From positions 620,001-684,000 of the forward strand of contig NW_025944135.1 in the NCBI RefSeq assembly GCF_000764305.2: a DNA stretch of 64,000 nucleotides, given 5' to 3'. The stretch is from Hyalella azteca. Taxonomy: Eukaryota; Arthropoda; Malacostraca; Amphipoda; Hyalellidae. This document shows, piece after piece, positions 11,966 through 27,132 of the stretch. The notes beneath the pieces were generated by a model. The model had not been told where the DNA came from and searched no databases. It was given only the letters and a program-made list of their open reading frames with translations. The position numbers were made by a program, and so were the translations under genes. Each line of letters begins with the position of its first letter. Position 1 is the stretch's first letter.

Positions 11966-14900
11966 GCCCGCCACTCACGAGTCGAGACAAGATGTCGCTC
12001 CTCTAATGTTGAGAGCAAAACGACCTCGTCTGCATTAATGGTCGTCTTAAAAATATATGAGGCATAAGTGGCCCTCGAGTAGCTCCGACCGAGGCTTGCT
12101 TCACATAGAGCGATGTTCGTGACGGCACTGAGCCCATGCCTGTACTCGGTCTCTTATTTGCTAATGCAGAACATTTATGATCTGTCCTAATCCTAATCTT
12201 TATATATCAAGTATTTATTTTTACGTTAAACATTCTTCGTATGTACTTAAGTTCAACAATTCAAGTGTACCAGCTGCCAGGAATAAATAAACATGGATTA
12301 TTTCAGAAGGTATGGATAAAAAAATTTATAATTTATACGTTTTTTTAATTTAAAGTAATTTATGCTTTACTTATTTCTTGTCATAAACCGTTGGCAAATT
12401 TACTCACTATTGGACCAAATGGAGATATAATAACACGCATACATTTTTTTAATCACTTCTTTACGTTGCTTTCGATAGGTCCATGTCAAAAAATTTCATG
12501 AATCGGTTACACCCCGCAGTGCCATGAACTATGTGAACCACATAATTTGCTAATTATTGTACAAACGCAAATATTGCTGCCAGTAAATCAGGTAATTTAA
12601 ATCAACAAATTTTGCATCAACATTCCGATTAAATTTTCAATAATTTTATAAATTTGAGTCGAGAAAAGTTTCGCGACGCCTCAGTGAAGCTAACTGAACG
12701 TTAGCTGATGCACTAAGGTAAATTAATGGAACATAATGTCCAGGATAGTGAAATACTTCTTGCTGGTAGCACCAACACACCTTTGTGCCGAGTCAAACTT
12801 TGCCAGGATGAACTAAAAAAGAGCCAAAAAGTGCATCGCTATTTGGATTAAATCTCACGCACATTTCAGTGAGTGTGTTCTTGTTGCCGCTTCAAAGGAT
12901 CCTCCGCGGCGCCAAAGTTTGCACCTCTTGCGACCGCAGATGAACAAAGTTTAGCGCTCGTCTGCTCATTGGCGCTAATCCTTCATCAAAGTCTTGCTGT
13001 TCATCCCTCAACGCCTGATTAATCTGCAATTTAAATCGAATTAGTATAACATGAATTTACACCAAGAGGCTGATGAATGCTGGGTAAAGAATGTTCTTGT
13101 TTCGTGAAGCAGCGGCCTGCTGAAGGAGATGCACTGCTAAAATGTTTACCACGTTGTCCCAAAAAGACCTCAACCTGGGAGTTTTTTCTATTGGTCAATG
13201 AAATAAATAACTTAGCCTTAAAACTCAACAACTACATTGAATCATCAAGATTTATTCTTCTACCTTACTTTATTTTCTACTTTATACATAACACTCACCG
13301 TTAACTCAAGACGCTAACGTAGTATAATTCCTTGGTAAGATAGAAGTCTTTACACCATTTTCGTCAAAGGCAACGAATGGACTCAACGAACTCGAATATT
13401 AGTCAGAGAAAACTGAAAATATTTCGAGTGTTGTTGCCAGACCTAATTAGTTATCGATCGCTAGTGACGTCACTTAACTGAATTAACTGACGCCGCTTTC
13501 ATTTATTGGCGGGGATGGAATACGAGAACCATCGTGCCATATCATCTATACGTTGGTATTCTATGTTGTGAAAATAATATAGAGTCGCACGACGAATTGA
13601 AATGAACACTTGTTTTAAAATCATGTGTAAGCGAATTTCTGTCGCACTAGGAGACGAAAGTTAGGAAGTCTAGGTATCGCTAGTCGACATTCACTCTCAC
13701 GTCTACGACAAATGATCGTTGATGATCGTTAATTGCTTGTTTGGAGCTCAGAATAACAGTTCCGGCTGTGCAGTGCGTATCCAAGCTAATGGTTGCAGCA
13801 ATAAATGATAGCATGAAGATTACCCGTGCATCGGTCTCTAATTTCGAAGAGATCGTTTATCAGCAGTGTGCGAGATTGTAACTTTATGCAAGTGATGAAA
13901 TTCGAGTGGCAGGGAAAACAATTATGTCTTTTAAATGATGCCGGTGAACCCAACTTTATTGAACAGCTTGTCCGGTTCCTAGGCTATGCACTTGAGCTTT
14001 TGGTAATGCTTAAATAGAAATAAAATTGATAATTTTGGAGTGATTATACTGAAAGCTCCGCATAACAGTAGTGTGTGACATGCATCAGGAGTTTAAAAGT
14101 TGTTGGCAATTGTTCGTTCTCTCAAGAAAAATATTAATTTTAAACCTATTTCAGAATTCAAATTTTTGATTGAAAAAGGGAATTATCTTGCTAATATTTG
14201 ATTCTCAAAAAGAATGATTAAAATACCCACAGGAACACTCGTAATTCCCTCTTGACACTGGCCATGTGAGTAAAAGCTCTGGAATATCAAAATAAATAAT
14301 CGTCTACCTGCTATTAAAACTCGAAAATATATGTCTTACAGGTAAGGAAAATTCCCATCTAGGGAAGATTTCCAAACGATGAAGAGTTAAAAATCGGGCG
14401 GGAGTAATTTAGCAGCGGTGGAGCAGCAGCAAATTTGGCAAGGTTGCGCCCCTTGTTTTTCCAGACAGGCAATCAAGAGTAGACGTTATATAAAGTGCAG
14501 CTGAGCCGCCGCTCCAGCATCTATGATGAGATTCATGACTTTAGAGATAAAATATATTATCTCGTGCATTACTATGCAACGAACTAGATTAACACTCTCA
14601 AATGAGGATGTTCTCATTATACTTCAAACTAGGAATATTAAAATAACGTACCTTAAAGGCAAGCCAAGTGCCTAAGCCGTTGATACAATAATTTTAATTT
14701 CAATATAATAATGATTCGTGTTGTGCCTCATAATCTATATTGTTGATATATTTTTCCGAAAGAATCCTCCTTATAATTGCAATTTTTTGTGGTATTTCAA
14801 TTAATTTACTCTTCTACATGTGAAGCATTTATTAACAGAACTAGTATAATTTAGGCTCATTTTTGGTTTGGGCTCATTCGGATCTGCATGCGAATTTAGC

Positions 14901-17900
14901 CGATTGGATATCATCCCATGAATGATTGAAGCCTTGCTGGAGATTAATGATGCCTTCCTTTAATTAAATATGAACATTACCTTCTCTTATGAATGAATGC
15001 TGCTTTCCATTAGGAATGAATGTTGCCTTCCTACGCGCAAAAACGACTTGTAGATATTTAACGATACAACGATGAACCTCTGTAATTGCCTCTAGCAGAG
15101 CAATCGAATTCATCGGCCTCATCGATGTAATTTGAGTCGCTGATTTAGTCAGTCCCAAATGGAGACCAATCGCAGCGCTAGAGCTATTAGGTAGCGGATA
15201 AAAAACATGCCATCTTTCTTCGCTTTGTATTTCCGGGCGCTTGAAAAGCTTGGCCAGATTCGGATATTGCGGCATCATAGCAGGGCTTCTGGCCTCTCTG
15301 CAGGAGTGTCGTCACAAAATTCTGGCTTACGAGCAGTTCTGCATGATCTCTTAAATGAAGTTTTTTTTATATTAGAGAAATGTTGTTTGATGATGAATGT
15401 TAAGCGCATTTTTAGTTATTTTTTCGAATTAGAGAAATAACGTTTGATGATTATTGTTGAGCGTATTTTCTGAAGCGAAAAATATTTTCGGCATTTATTC
15501 TAGTAACAGTCGTTGAAGGGCAGATTTGTGTTTACAATGCTTTAGTAGGAAGAAAATTTATTAATTTTGAATCAACCCTAAATTTGAATCAACCCTTACA
15601 ACCCACAAAATATTTGCACACTTAACAAAAATACCTTGATTTTACTGTCATATATACGTGGGAATTATCACACTGGGTGCAAGAAAACATCGTATAACAA
15701 TTTTGAAGGACATCATTATTCCCAAAAAGATATAATGCATCCAGAGATGTTCTGAATAATTCCATGAGTGGGAAGATCTGTGAACGCTGACGTCATTCAT
15801 TGTGAACACAAAAGACACGCACGTTACACAATACAACACGCACGACAGGAACGCCTGTGCGTGACGCAACATAACGAATGCAGAAACAAACCAACAAAGG
15901 CGATCACATGCCAATAAAGAACGGGTTCTGCTGTATGGAATAATGTAAATAGATTCAAATACCAGATGTAAGTTGAAAAGTTTCTAACGAAGCAAACCTT
16001 TTTTTGATCACTTGTAATGATTGTGTAGTTAAGTTTGAAGTTACTGGCGCATGTGAAGCCGATGGATTCAAATTACTATTTTTTTTGATAAAATACGAAC
16101 AAGTTTTTATGTTTTACATTTTGAGCTGCACAAAATTAATTATCACTCGTACTTGCTGAGTATAAATGAAGCAAATACACTCAAATATTTGCCAATCATA
16201 ATTTGGTGGCGTCGGTTGCATGGACATGGGAGAGTGCGACGACATAAGCGACTTACAAAGACAAAAATTTCCCAGCCAAAATCTGTGTGTGGCCCCCAAT
16301 TTGGGCGCTAAGCTGACAGCAACTACAAAATAACAAAATTTTCATTCGGTTTTGTGATGATTTTTCTCTGAGATATGAAGCACTAAAAGAAAATCATTTT
16401 AGTTTAGTCGAGGATGTTTCTACGTAGTTGTTTCATTTTATGTTATGAAAGGAACAAAGGAATTTTTTTTGGTTTATTTGTAAAGAAACACACTGCAGGT
16501 ACCAATCACAATCGTATTTTTATGGAGTGATCCTGCGGATGCGAATAAAATTATTTGACCATTATATATCACTCCCGGTGGGAATAATGATTGTTGTATT
16601 TTTCATTTATGGAGTTATGGATCCATTTCGCTTACGCTTCTTCAGACTCGCTTGAGGTTTCATTCGCTTAGAATAGGAGTTCGTATTAGTAGAAACAGGT
16701 TTCCATTTATGAATTTTCATTTGATTTTGGATTTGAGAAAGAAACTAAATTTTATTTAGCAAGCAAACAATCAGTGACGGATTCAAGATAATGGCGACTA
16801 AACTCCAACTCATTTAACTTGTTCTGCCACACAAGCCCCTCGTTTGTTTATTTGACAACAGGGTCTATGAGATATAAAATAATGTCTATATATGAGATCA
16901 AAAAAGAGCCTCTGAGATCTGCGTCTTCAATTTTACAGTAGCAGTCAAAAAATCCGTTTCATAAGGATTATTGACGAAAGCTATGTAATGAAATTTTTAG
17001 TTGCCCGCATCTTGTTATTAGCAAAAATTTTCATTAAAACCTAATTGCTACTAGGATAATGCTTGGAACTGTTTTATCAAAACGACAATGAGTGAGTGCA
17101 AATAAATGCTGTCGATAGCGACATGTTCAAATCGAGTGCGTCGTCGAGTTTATAAAGTTCTGGGCTGCCTTCTTGGCTATATCACTTATTATATATACAA
17201 GGACATTGCGGACAAGGATATATTGTATAGACAAGGATATCGAGTACAAGGATATTGTGTATAGACAATGATGCTTGCACCTGCCGAATTATTTGAATTA
17301 TCAGTTACGGTTTATGAGAATGTAGGCCTTTAATATTAAATGCCACACTATCAGCGCTTGCTCGCGACGAATAAGAATGTTAAATGCGTGGGATTTTCAC
17401 ATCCATTACTAATTAGATTTGTTTTAGTTAGCTGGTAACGCGGACCACTAGAAGGTCTATAATTCATGACTTTGAAGAATCCGACAGCACTTGACGCCAG
17501 CCGTATTTTCACGTGTTAACCTGACATGTGGCGGCTCTCGCTTGTTTAATAGCAGGAACAGAATTTTGTATTGTGATCAGCCTTGCTGAGCGAGATCAAA
17601 CAGGACTCTAATTACCTTCAACGCCCAGATCAGGATTTTCTGCTTCACTTTAAGCAATAATTTGATCTTATTAACTTATCATATTCGAAATTTGGATATC
17701 AGCATCAAATTTCGGGGACTAAATATTAACTTAAGGAAATTTAGCTAATTTCTGGCATGATATAATGCATGAACAACGGAATGCTAATTTGTAGTTAGTG
17801 CGCCATAAAATATTAGCACGCAAGGTTAATTAAATAACTCCCTAGCTGCTTCTGTGACCGAACTCTGATGCAGGTTTGTTACCGGATTGCATCTTAGACA

Positions 17901-18561
17901 AATATTAACTATAAAATAGCTAACAGTAAGAAGTATAATATGTACTCTTACGAGAATATTAACTTGATTCCTAATAATCTGCAATAAACCTATTCATTTA
18001 CATATACCCAGATTTAATCTGAAACATGCGACATCCTGCATGCGTTCGGGGAAAATTTTGCTTTATGGAAATTATTACGAATTATGGAGTCTGTAAGAAG
18101 TGCGTAACGCTGTGCGATTTCAGGTTCAAATGGAGTCTATTTATCTACCATTAAAATCGCATTTCGATAAGATCGTAAAGTCCATCATTAATTTTTTCCT
18201 AATATTTACCAAAGTGAAAGATTTTGATGCGATATTTTAAATATTCATTCCGACAAAGCCTTCCAACCAAAATAATAAATGTGACCAATCTTTTTCATGC
18301 GGATTTTTTTAATCGATAATGGCATCCATGAACAAGCGTAGAAAAAAATACCAGTATACACAGATGAAGGCTTCAATGTATTTTTACTTGAGGTGACGGC
18401 ACAACACATCATGCAAGGTAAATTGCGAATTATAGTGTGAAATTTTACGGCATTCAACCACAACCAAACATTATTTTCATTTCAGCTTGATCCGGTACCT
18501 TATCGCCATAATTTCGTCAAAGATAATGATAATGATAATAGTAGGAATATTAATATTAGTA

Positions 18562-18602
<41 letters not shown>

Positions 18603-19257
18603 TATAATAATAATAATAATATTCAATGACGGAAGTGGTGGGAACATAGAAGATTTTGAAAATACGTACCCAAAGAAGGCTAAAAAAATCAGTAGCATTC
18701 AAAGTTCCAATAATCATCTATAGCAATAAAACATTATGTGAGTTTCACACATAATGAATTAGTTTCAATGAGAAAGAATTAAAAGTTATTCGTTGAATGT
18801 GATTGAAAATTCCGATGTCGAAAACAAAGAACGAAAATTAATGAGTTCTTGAACGAGAAGCGATCATTTTCAACTGGAGAAATTCCAGAGCGAGGTTCAT
18901 TAATTTGGGTTAGAGAGTCAAGCATTTTGTTTGTTTATATTCTTTATATTTTACAGGAGGAAATTATTTTGTTGTCCTTGAAATTATATTGCAGTTTTAT
19001 TTCAATTACTGCTTCAACTGTGAAACAAGTTATGATATCTGTAAATAATGTTACCAGGTATATATGATTAAATTGGGGATTTTAAGAGAATATATATATA
19101 TATAGAGAGAGAGACGTTTCCTATCGTCTCATAGATTTTAAAGTTGGGTAAATCGGAGTGATTACTCCACCAATTTTACGTTACGTTCAGGTTCAGGTTC
19201 AAGATACCGGTATTCGTTACTTATCGTTTTGTCAGGTGGTCTGCCGAGTGGCATTTG
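11966..19257. other. Gene-free AT-rich stretch
   Basis: More than 7 kb with no exon I can support and no recognisable protein in the longer open frames (for example 14964-15278 minus and 15648-15914 minus). It contains an AAT microsatellite at about 18562-18621 and a short TA/GA tract at about 19091-19115. Confidence 0.5.
18562..18621. repeat. (AAT)n microsatellite
   Basis: About 60 bp of uninterrupted ATA/TAA trinucleotides with one small interruption. Confidence 0.95.
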
Positions 19258-19264
19258 ATTTGGC

Positions 19265-20526
19265 ACGTGAATAAGGTTCTCTTTTTGGACAGGTTCGGCA
19301 AAATATAGTACAGAGAGAGGGTGTAATGAAACACTGATACATTTCATATTAAATTGAGAAATTTCAAGTTCACATCCTACGTTAATAACATCTCTAGTAT
19401 ATAGGTAAATGAAAAAGGCGAGCTGAAACATAATCAAAAGTGAGAACCTATCAGTTTACATACGTTGATCAATTGCTGTTCCGTTGAGCCGTACGACCGT
19501 TGCAAACGACCGTATTGTACACGCACACTATGCGGCCGTAGGTTGAGCGGCCGTACCGCTGCTGTATTCTCGCATCCGTTTTCACAGTTGCTCTTTCTTC
19601 CTGGCCGTATTTCCCGCGCTATAGTGATGTCTCGCGGGCGGTCTAACCGTAGAATTTATAACGACCGTACTTCGCTTGATGCTATGCCCGTCACGTTTTC
19701 TTCTGATGAGAGTTGTGACCGTACTATTGATGACCGTTCAGATGATAATTTGTGGTGTAGAGCTCGAAACTTAGATCTTCTGATGACGTGCGATATAATT
19801 GTTGTACAACTCGGGGCCCTCTCGCATTGTCTCACGGCTGAGTCGCAGCCGTAGTGTTGATGTTGATTTTCTTGACGTGCTCACCGGACTCGTAGACGTG
19901 AATAAGGTTCTCTTTTTGGACAGGTTCGGCAAAATATAGTACAGAGAGAGGGTGTAATGAAACACTGATACATTTCATATTAAATTGAGAAATTTCAAGT
20001 TCACATCCTACGTTAATAACATCTCTAGTATATAGGTAAATGAAAAAGGCGAGCTGAAACATAATCAAAAGTGAGAACCTATCAGTTTACATACGTTGAT
20101 CAATTGCTGTTCCGTTGAGCCGTACGACCGTTGCAAACGACCGTATTGTACACGCACACTATGCGGCCGTAGGTTGAGCGGCCGTACCGCTGCTGTATTC
20201 TCGCATCCGTTTTCACAGTTGCTCTTTCTTCCTGGCCGTATTTCCCGCGCTATAGTGATGTCTCGCGGGCGGTCTAACCGTAGAATTTATAACGACCGTA
20301 CTTCGCTTGATGCTATGCCCGTCACGTTTTCTTCTGATGAGAGTTGTGACCGTACTATTGATGACCGTACAGATGATAATTTGTGGTGTAGAGCTCGAAA
20401 CTTAGATCTTCTGATGACGTGCGATATAATTGTTGTACAACTCGGGGCCCTCTCGCATTGTCTCACGGCTGAGTCGCAGCCGTAGTGTTGATGTTGATTT
20501 TCTTGACGTGCTCACCGGACTCGTAG
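19265..20526. repeat. Two-copy 631-bp tandem duplication
   Basis: Positions 19265-19895 and 19896-20526 repeat at an exact offset of 631 bp. Over most of the length the only differences I saw were single bases, such as GACCGTTCAG versus GACCGTACAG. Each copy contains an open frame of 129 codons (19465-19854 and 20096-20485) rich in Arg/Cys. The unit and the sequence just after it are unusually dense in (A/G)CCGT(A/T) motifs and GC-rich compared with its surroundings. I do not recognise a protein. A mobile-element fragment, a satellite in the making, or an assembly duplication are all possible. Confidence 0.9.
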
Positions 20527-20800
20527 CTGCCTCGATAGTCTAGGTTTCTCGCAAATCGCGACCGTCAATGTTCGAAAACGGTAACACCGCGGCCTCACGT
20601 CCGCAGCCGTTTGTACGTCCGCCAGCTGCAGACCGTACGTACGTGACGGTCTCCGTCGTAGAACCAACAAAACTGGCGCGAAATCTGAGGTCCTTATATA
20701 CGCTAGAGTCGCGCACACTTAAGCCTAACCCTCGAATTCCTTCGAATGGAATGTCCCTCGCAACGCTGAGCGCCAACCTTTCAATGTAAACAACCTTTCC
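20527..20800. other. GC-rich CCGT-dense tail of the 631-bp unit
   Basis: Continues the CCGT/ACGG motif density (GACCGTCAATG, CAGCCGTTTGTACG, GACCGTACGTACGTGACGGTC) but is single copy. Open frames exist on both strands with no recognised product. Confidence 0.4.
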
Positions 20801-23800
20801 CACGGTCTTCGCCGCATTATTAGCATTCTTAACATCTATGCATAATACATGTTCAGTATTACCTACTGTCAATATTACCTACTTTATTCATATAGGCATA
20901 TACTAATCCAGGTATAATAATAATTTTGAAAAAATTTATATTAATGAATATTAAAGACTTTATGTATTACAAATGAATATTTTAATGTGAAGAGGCTTCG
21001 ATGGGAAAAATGTAGTAGAATACATAAAAAAATGTGTGATTATTATTAGTATTATACTTAGCTTACATATACAATTCTTATAGCCTATATTTACAATAAA
21101 GTATTCAGACACGCGGCGTGATAATGTACAATGTTTGATGAATGGAATCAGTTTAAAGTTCATGAATGTGCAAAAATTGTAAACAAATTGATGTGAAGTC
21201 TTTTAAATTAATTAAAGAGTACTGAAATGTGTTTGAAGTTGTACAAAAAATATCTGAATGATATGGCTGTTCGATGGTAAACATTATAGTCAAATTTAAT
21301 TTTTAAATGATATCTGTGTAAACTGACGAAAAATCTGGACATACAATATGTATGTATATTCATGTATTCTGAAATGTAACAAGAATATGTAGGAAAATTT
21401 AAAAATTTACTATGAGTTAGAAATTGAGGAATGCATAGAAAATTTATGGAAAAGGCATTAGGAGCCATTAAAACTTTGATTTAAATTTGTGGTAACTATA
21501 GAAAATGTATAGAAATGTGCAACAAAGTAATAATAACAAATGCAAAATCTACTCGATGAAGCTCTAGATAACTAGCGACGACATTTGTTTATAAAACACG
21601 ACGATGCGATCCACGATAGTAAAGATGGCGACAAACAATCACACACAAAACCTGATGCACGTACTAGAATTACCTGAAATTAGTTCTCCTTACTGAAATT
21701 AGGCTCTTCAAACATTTATTAAGAAAAAAATTTTGCCAATGATCTAGAAGACCTAGTATATGGGCCATTCACACGTATGTTACGATGAATAATGTTCTCA
21801 GCGTTTTTTTAATGTTTCACGAGCCAATCTCCCAGGGTTCAAAAGTGTCCCAAAGTTTCTACAGCGCGTGATATTTTTCATTAAAAGAGCGACATAAAAT
21901 AGCATAGTTACAAAATTATAAACTACATATTGCATAATCTGTTCGACCGAAAAGATGTTGCTGCTGGTTTGCAATTGACTTGAAAAGTTCGGTAAGAACG
22001 TTAACCGTTAGTTAGAATAATTTTCTTCAAAACGTCTGTGCTGAAAAGGTTTATATTGCAAACATTTTACACTGTTCCCTTTAAATTATGATATTATTCT
22101 GTTCGCATAAAAACAATTGAAATAAATAATTAAAACAATGTGCTTCTTTGTTACATGAATTGTACTTATATTACTAACATTGTTAATTATGTATTAACAT
22201 CACTAGAAGAAGAAACATTGTTTACATTGTTTAATAATAATAAGGTTATAATCATCATTACTTAGAGGTAACCCATCATTACCCATTACCTCCTATTACA
22301 CAGAGTTAAAAGCAGAGTTCTAATCAATGAGTGTGTACAGTTACTCTTAATCACATTCTAGATATGGGAATATTACGGCTCACGCTGGCAGGACGGAGTG
22401 TAGTTATGATGACCTGATATAGTGGTGGTCACGAGAGCTTTGACGTCACGGTATCCACACATCACCAGATGTTATAATTTCATTAATGTTCTACAAAAAT
22501 AAGAGATGTCATTTACAGCAAGAGTACCAGCTCGTCAACTTACAGCGACTGATTTGTATTACAGTGTAAAGGAAATAGTATTTCAATTAAGGGATGAACG
22601 AGCGAGTAAATAGTGATAATTCTAATGGAAAGTGTCGACAAAAATTATGTCTATGTATCATAGAAAATATTCTTACCATAAAACGTGAGCATTAAATCAG
22701 AACTTTTTCTATGCTCACATGCATTGTACTGAGTAAAAAGCGTAACGAATTGAAAGGTCATTCAAACATAAACTATTGAGGACCACATACTTCCCTTGTA
22801 AGTAAAGATCTTGAGAATAAATAATTTTTCATGTTAGCTTCTCCCAGGCCTCATGTTTACGTTGCACTTATGTTTAAAATGTCTTCATATTTTTATTTGT
22901 GTCATCTTGACTCAAAAACCCCATCAGAAGCTGCATCGTTTATATACACTCTTTTGTGACACATTCTACTCATAATACGCATTCGTATTTCCATGCAAGG
23001 TGTTGATAAGTGAGGTGCCCAAAATGTTCTCCAGAGGAGAAACATATTTCTAAAGATCAAGGCCGACTAGGAGTATATGAACGTGTATTGCAGCTCCTGA
23101 AAGTCGTGTTCGACAACCTCCATATGTTCTGTCGTATGAGGGCATTTCTCCAGCAGCACTTTAATCAAGGGAAATGTCGTTGCCTGTAGCTCTCGTTAAT
23201 GAATGCTGCCGCACATCTGTTGGTGTAGTTACTGACTATTCTGCCATATAACTGATCAATTGCACGAATAAAGAGCGTTAGGCCTACATATTACACTATT
23301 AACTTTGATAAATATTCAAAATTTTTGTGAACTGATTAATGAGTTCTATATATAATGTTGTAAATAGATTTGCTGTTTAAACATCAGCCATTCCTAAAAT
23401 AAATTTAAATTCTTGTAAGCCTTCATTTCTATCAATACGGTATGCACTGCATTTTCTCAAAAAATATTTACACACCTTATAATTTTGGACACACACTGTG
23501 ATTCCCGATATCTTCATTTGTTCTTGTGGCCACCATGGGTTGTGAAGATCGACATTTCGAACCTGTATGAGAGCATGGCTTTTCCTGGCGCTGTTTCTGT
23601 CAGAACGCGAGTGTTCCTCGAGTGCGTTATGCTATTTTGCTTTCAATATGGCGCCCTAAAAACTTCATCCTCGAGCGTCATCTGTTTTGTGGGCAATCGT
23701 CGTGTCAGGCGCCGAACGTGAGGCTGACTGCGGAGTATTGCTTTTGCAGGCGTTTTGTTCATCCTCTTTCCAGCACGCGCGCGAAAGCAGGATTTTCATC

Positions 23801-26787
23801 GTGGCTCTGTAGGACTGAACAAAAGTGCTAGAATTTATTAAATTCTCGAATAACCGTCTACCAAGACATTTATGCTTCTTATATGTTATTGACATTCTAT
23901 TTATAACAATTCATGGTTTAACATAAAATTAAAAGTGTTTGGAACAAATGATGTTCGTTCATTTGAATCCAATTTCACAATAAAAAAAATTTAATTGAAA
24001 AGTTTTTAATGGAATACAAAATTATTGTTGAAGAATTGTCTTCAAAAATTGTTGTATGAATGGCATTTCTAATTAATATTGAAAAAACCTTAGAAAGTCA
24101 TTTAATCTCGTAGCCCGAGACGAACCTGCATGTACTGATCTGCTTCAATATATACCATCGAATTATAATTTTACTCTGAACTAGAAACTAGTCATTTGTT
24201 GATCAGGCCAAGAGAGTCATGGATGCAGCCGTAACATTATTAGGCATTAACACAAATATTTAGTACAGATATAAATAAATGATAATTTGAAATTATCCAC
24301 AAGACCAAAAATAAGCACTCCAATGAATTCAAGCGTTTTGGATACATTGGTTCACACTGTTTATATATACGCCTATAAACTAGACGATTAAGCTTCGCCT
24401 ACCGGCGCGCTCGGAAATGTACAACAGTTTGTGCTGAAGTCCTAGAAATTCCGTGAAGAAATTACCGTAGCAGTTGAATTGCGCCTGATCCATCACTGCT
24501 GCACGCCTGCAGCATAATTAAACTCGAGCTCCTCCAGTCGCACTGGCAGCTTTTTCGACTTGCCTGAGTTGCGCATTTATTAGAGCGGGACAAAATTGTC
24601 CCACGGCGCATGCGTGGGAAGGACGCGAAAGAATCACGGGAAAGTATAAAATTAAATATTTTTAAAACGGTTTCCCGATGCCAAGACTCGGCGTATCGCA
24701 GTGGAAGCTCGGCCTTGAAGTGCATGCGTGAGCTGCATGTATATTGTATGCTTGGTAGGCCAACACATAGGAATATTCGTATTGATGTATCCAGTATATA
24801 TATGACGAAATTATCAAAATTGAAACAGTGCACTATTACTTTCAAAATATCTTTCAATGCTAAAAAGTAGAGTGAAATTTTAGAGAGACTTTCGAGTTTT
24901 AAACATAGCAAAGGATTTGTAAATTTATTGAAGACATTTTCATAGGATCACTGCAGAGACCATTAGACATAAGTATCGTTAAATTCATTCGCATAGCTCG
25001 TATAAAGTCAGAAATATTTTAACAGACTGACAAAAAACATAAGATAGCCATTTAAGTGTGCAGATATTTGTTCGAGGCTGTCGAATGACAGCTTGACACT
25101 AAAAACTTCATTATAGCTAAATTGTACCGAATTTCCAAAGCATTAGACGATCGATGGTATCTAAAATAATTATTGGATATTCCGCCACATTTATGATTTT
25201 TAAACGCACAGCTCATCTCTTGTCGGGTTGCGGTATATGAGAGCCATAAATAAACTAACGTAAATATACCGCGTCGTCATCAAGCCCTAACATTTAATTT
25301 TAAAAATGTCCACTCGTTGCATTTTATATCAGAAATCTCCACTAGAAGACCTTGGAGATCTACATGGTACCAACGTGGCCGTAAATTTCTCAGCAAAAGA
25401 GCTAGACCAATATCGTTCAGGAGTCTGACGCCATCTTGGACTGCCAAACACGGCGATTTGGGCGGAAATTCTTGTGATCCAAAAAGTTTACGACTTCGTG
25501 TTTACGCGCGACCACATCGCGGCCGCGTAGCACGCGCCTGTTATGTGCCTCTGCTTGTGCAGCTATTATGGAGATAATCTCATCACATGAGCTGAGTTGT
25601 CTCAATAGTATATTGTATCCATTAGATGCTGGATCTAATGGTATCCATAAGATGCTGAGAGAAATGGTTGAAGTGAAGCTGGATCTAATGGTATCCATAA
25701 GATGCTGAGAGAAATGGTTGAGGATAGAATAATTTGAAGGGGACGGAATATGTTTTTATGAATCTGTATATATTATGACGTATGACAAAGCCAGGCTTCA
25801 CATCACTCAAAACTGCGAATAAGACACGGAGATCAACCTACGTATACATCGCGTACTGTACTGAAAAATTATAGGAATTATGCAATAATCGCAAGAATTG
25901 AATTATAATTAGCTTAGAGGAGCATGAGCAGATACGTACGGTATCCTACTGATTATGGGATGAGGGTTCTGTATAGATTAAAGACTAATTTTTAATTTCA
26001 CTAGTGAGGATATTCCTAAAATGCTCAAGCAAATGTTTTACATTTATTTAGATGATTTATATAAAATCTAACGAAAAAAAAAATTGCTAAAATCATGAAG
26101 CTGGCTTATCGTGGTTCGTTGAAGTTTTTAACGGAACGTGTGGTGTCAATATGTACGAGATGGAAACTATGCAAATATTTTAAGCATGAAAGTAACTCGA
26201 TAATTAGTAATTAAATCAGTTACGAAATATTCAAAAATTTATCTGAGAAATTGATGACATCGTCAATGAATTAAAACTAATGATAATTCCTTCCATTTTA
26301 CAACGAGAGTATTAGACGCCGCCGTTAAAAAAATCGAACTCACTCGTTCTGTAATACTTGTTGTTACCAGACTCTCATTTTATTTGAACCGTTGTGTAAA
26401 GTTAGGGCTTTGGTATTGAAATGAACCTTTGTGTGAAGCTTCACAATTTTCTGCAGCATGAAATAGAAGAAATTTCATCCAAGAGAAGTTAGGAAAAAAG
26501 AATATTTGTTGTGACCTTTGGACATAAAATGATGCGCATTTCCAACAGTAGACTACTGCCTTCAAAATGCATCATCTCAACCACCAGCAATGATGTTTAA
26601 TATGTGAATTACTTCACATTTCTCCCCAAAGTCTAAATGCTTAAGCTTGGATTGATTGGTCAACACATGTAGAGTATTATTTAAAAATATATTTTAGAAC
26701 ATATTTTTGCATACTAAAATTTTCCATTTCACTCTTCGCCTTACTTATTCCTGAAGAAAAACTGAATTCAGTTCCATCTCTCCACAG
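20801..26787. other. Gene-free stretch upstream of the MIP gene
   Basis: No supportable protein-coding exon. The 5' non-coding exon(s) and promoter of the MIP gene should lie here, because the first coding exon begins just after a splice acceptor at 26786-26787, but I cannot place them. Contains a two-copy 50-bp repeat at 25631-25729. Confidence 0.5.
25631..25729. repeat. Two-copy 50-bp direct repeat
   Basis: GGATCTAATGGTATCCATAA and the following bases to about 25670 recur at 25681 with an exact 50-bp period. Confidence 0.9.
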
Positions 26788-26793
26788 GTCATC

Positions 26794-27132
26794 ATGGGAT
26801 GGGTTAGGATCCGCGAGAATATTTCCATTGTACGATTCATGGTTATACTCTCACTGGTCTGGACAAGTCTGGCGAGTGAACAATCAATCCACAAATCAAC
26901 TAACAACTTCGGGCCCGCCAATCAGTCATTTCTTAGCCGTGTTACGTCCGAGAAATCGGCCGTGGCCGACGGAGGCGAACTTAACGTTTACGGAACCAGC
27001 AGCGAGGATCACGTGGCCCAGGAAGCCGAAGGTGAACCTAACCTGCTGATCGACGACGAGCTCAGGACTAAACGCGACGGTGAAAAATGGAGCAGTTTAC
27101 GCGGCAGCTGGGGCAAGCGGAACCCTGCCCAG
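26794..27132 (+). CDS. MIP coding exon 1: signal peptide and first peptide
   Basis: The exon starts just after TCTCCACAG (acceptor AG at 26786-26787), six bases before the ATG. It encodes residues 1-113: signal peptide, a hydrophilic propeptide, then KR and DGEKWSSLRGSW-GKR. It ends CCC AG-type at GCC CAG followed by GTCTGT, phase 0. The open frame continues to a stop after 12 intronic codons, which is not coding. Confidence 0.93.

Noticed and set aside
11038..12006. Open frames in the 26-bp array
   Set aside because: Repeat translation only.
24462..24911. 149-codon minus-strand frame
   Set aside because: No recognisable protein features; composition changes along its length as expected for chance.
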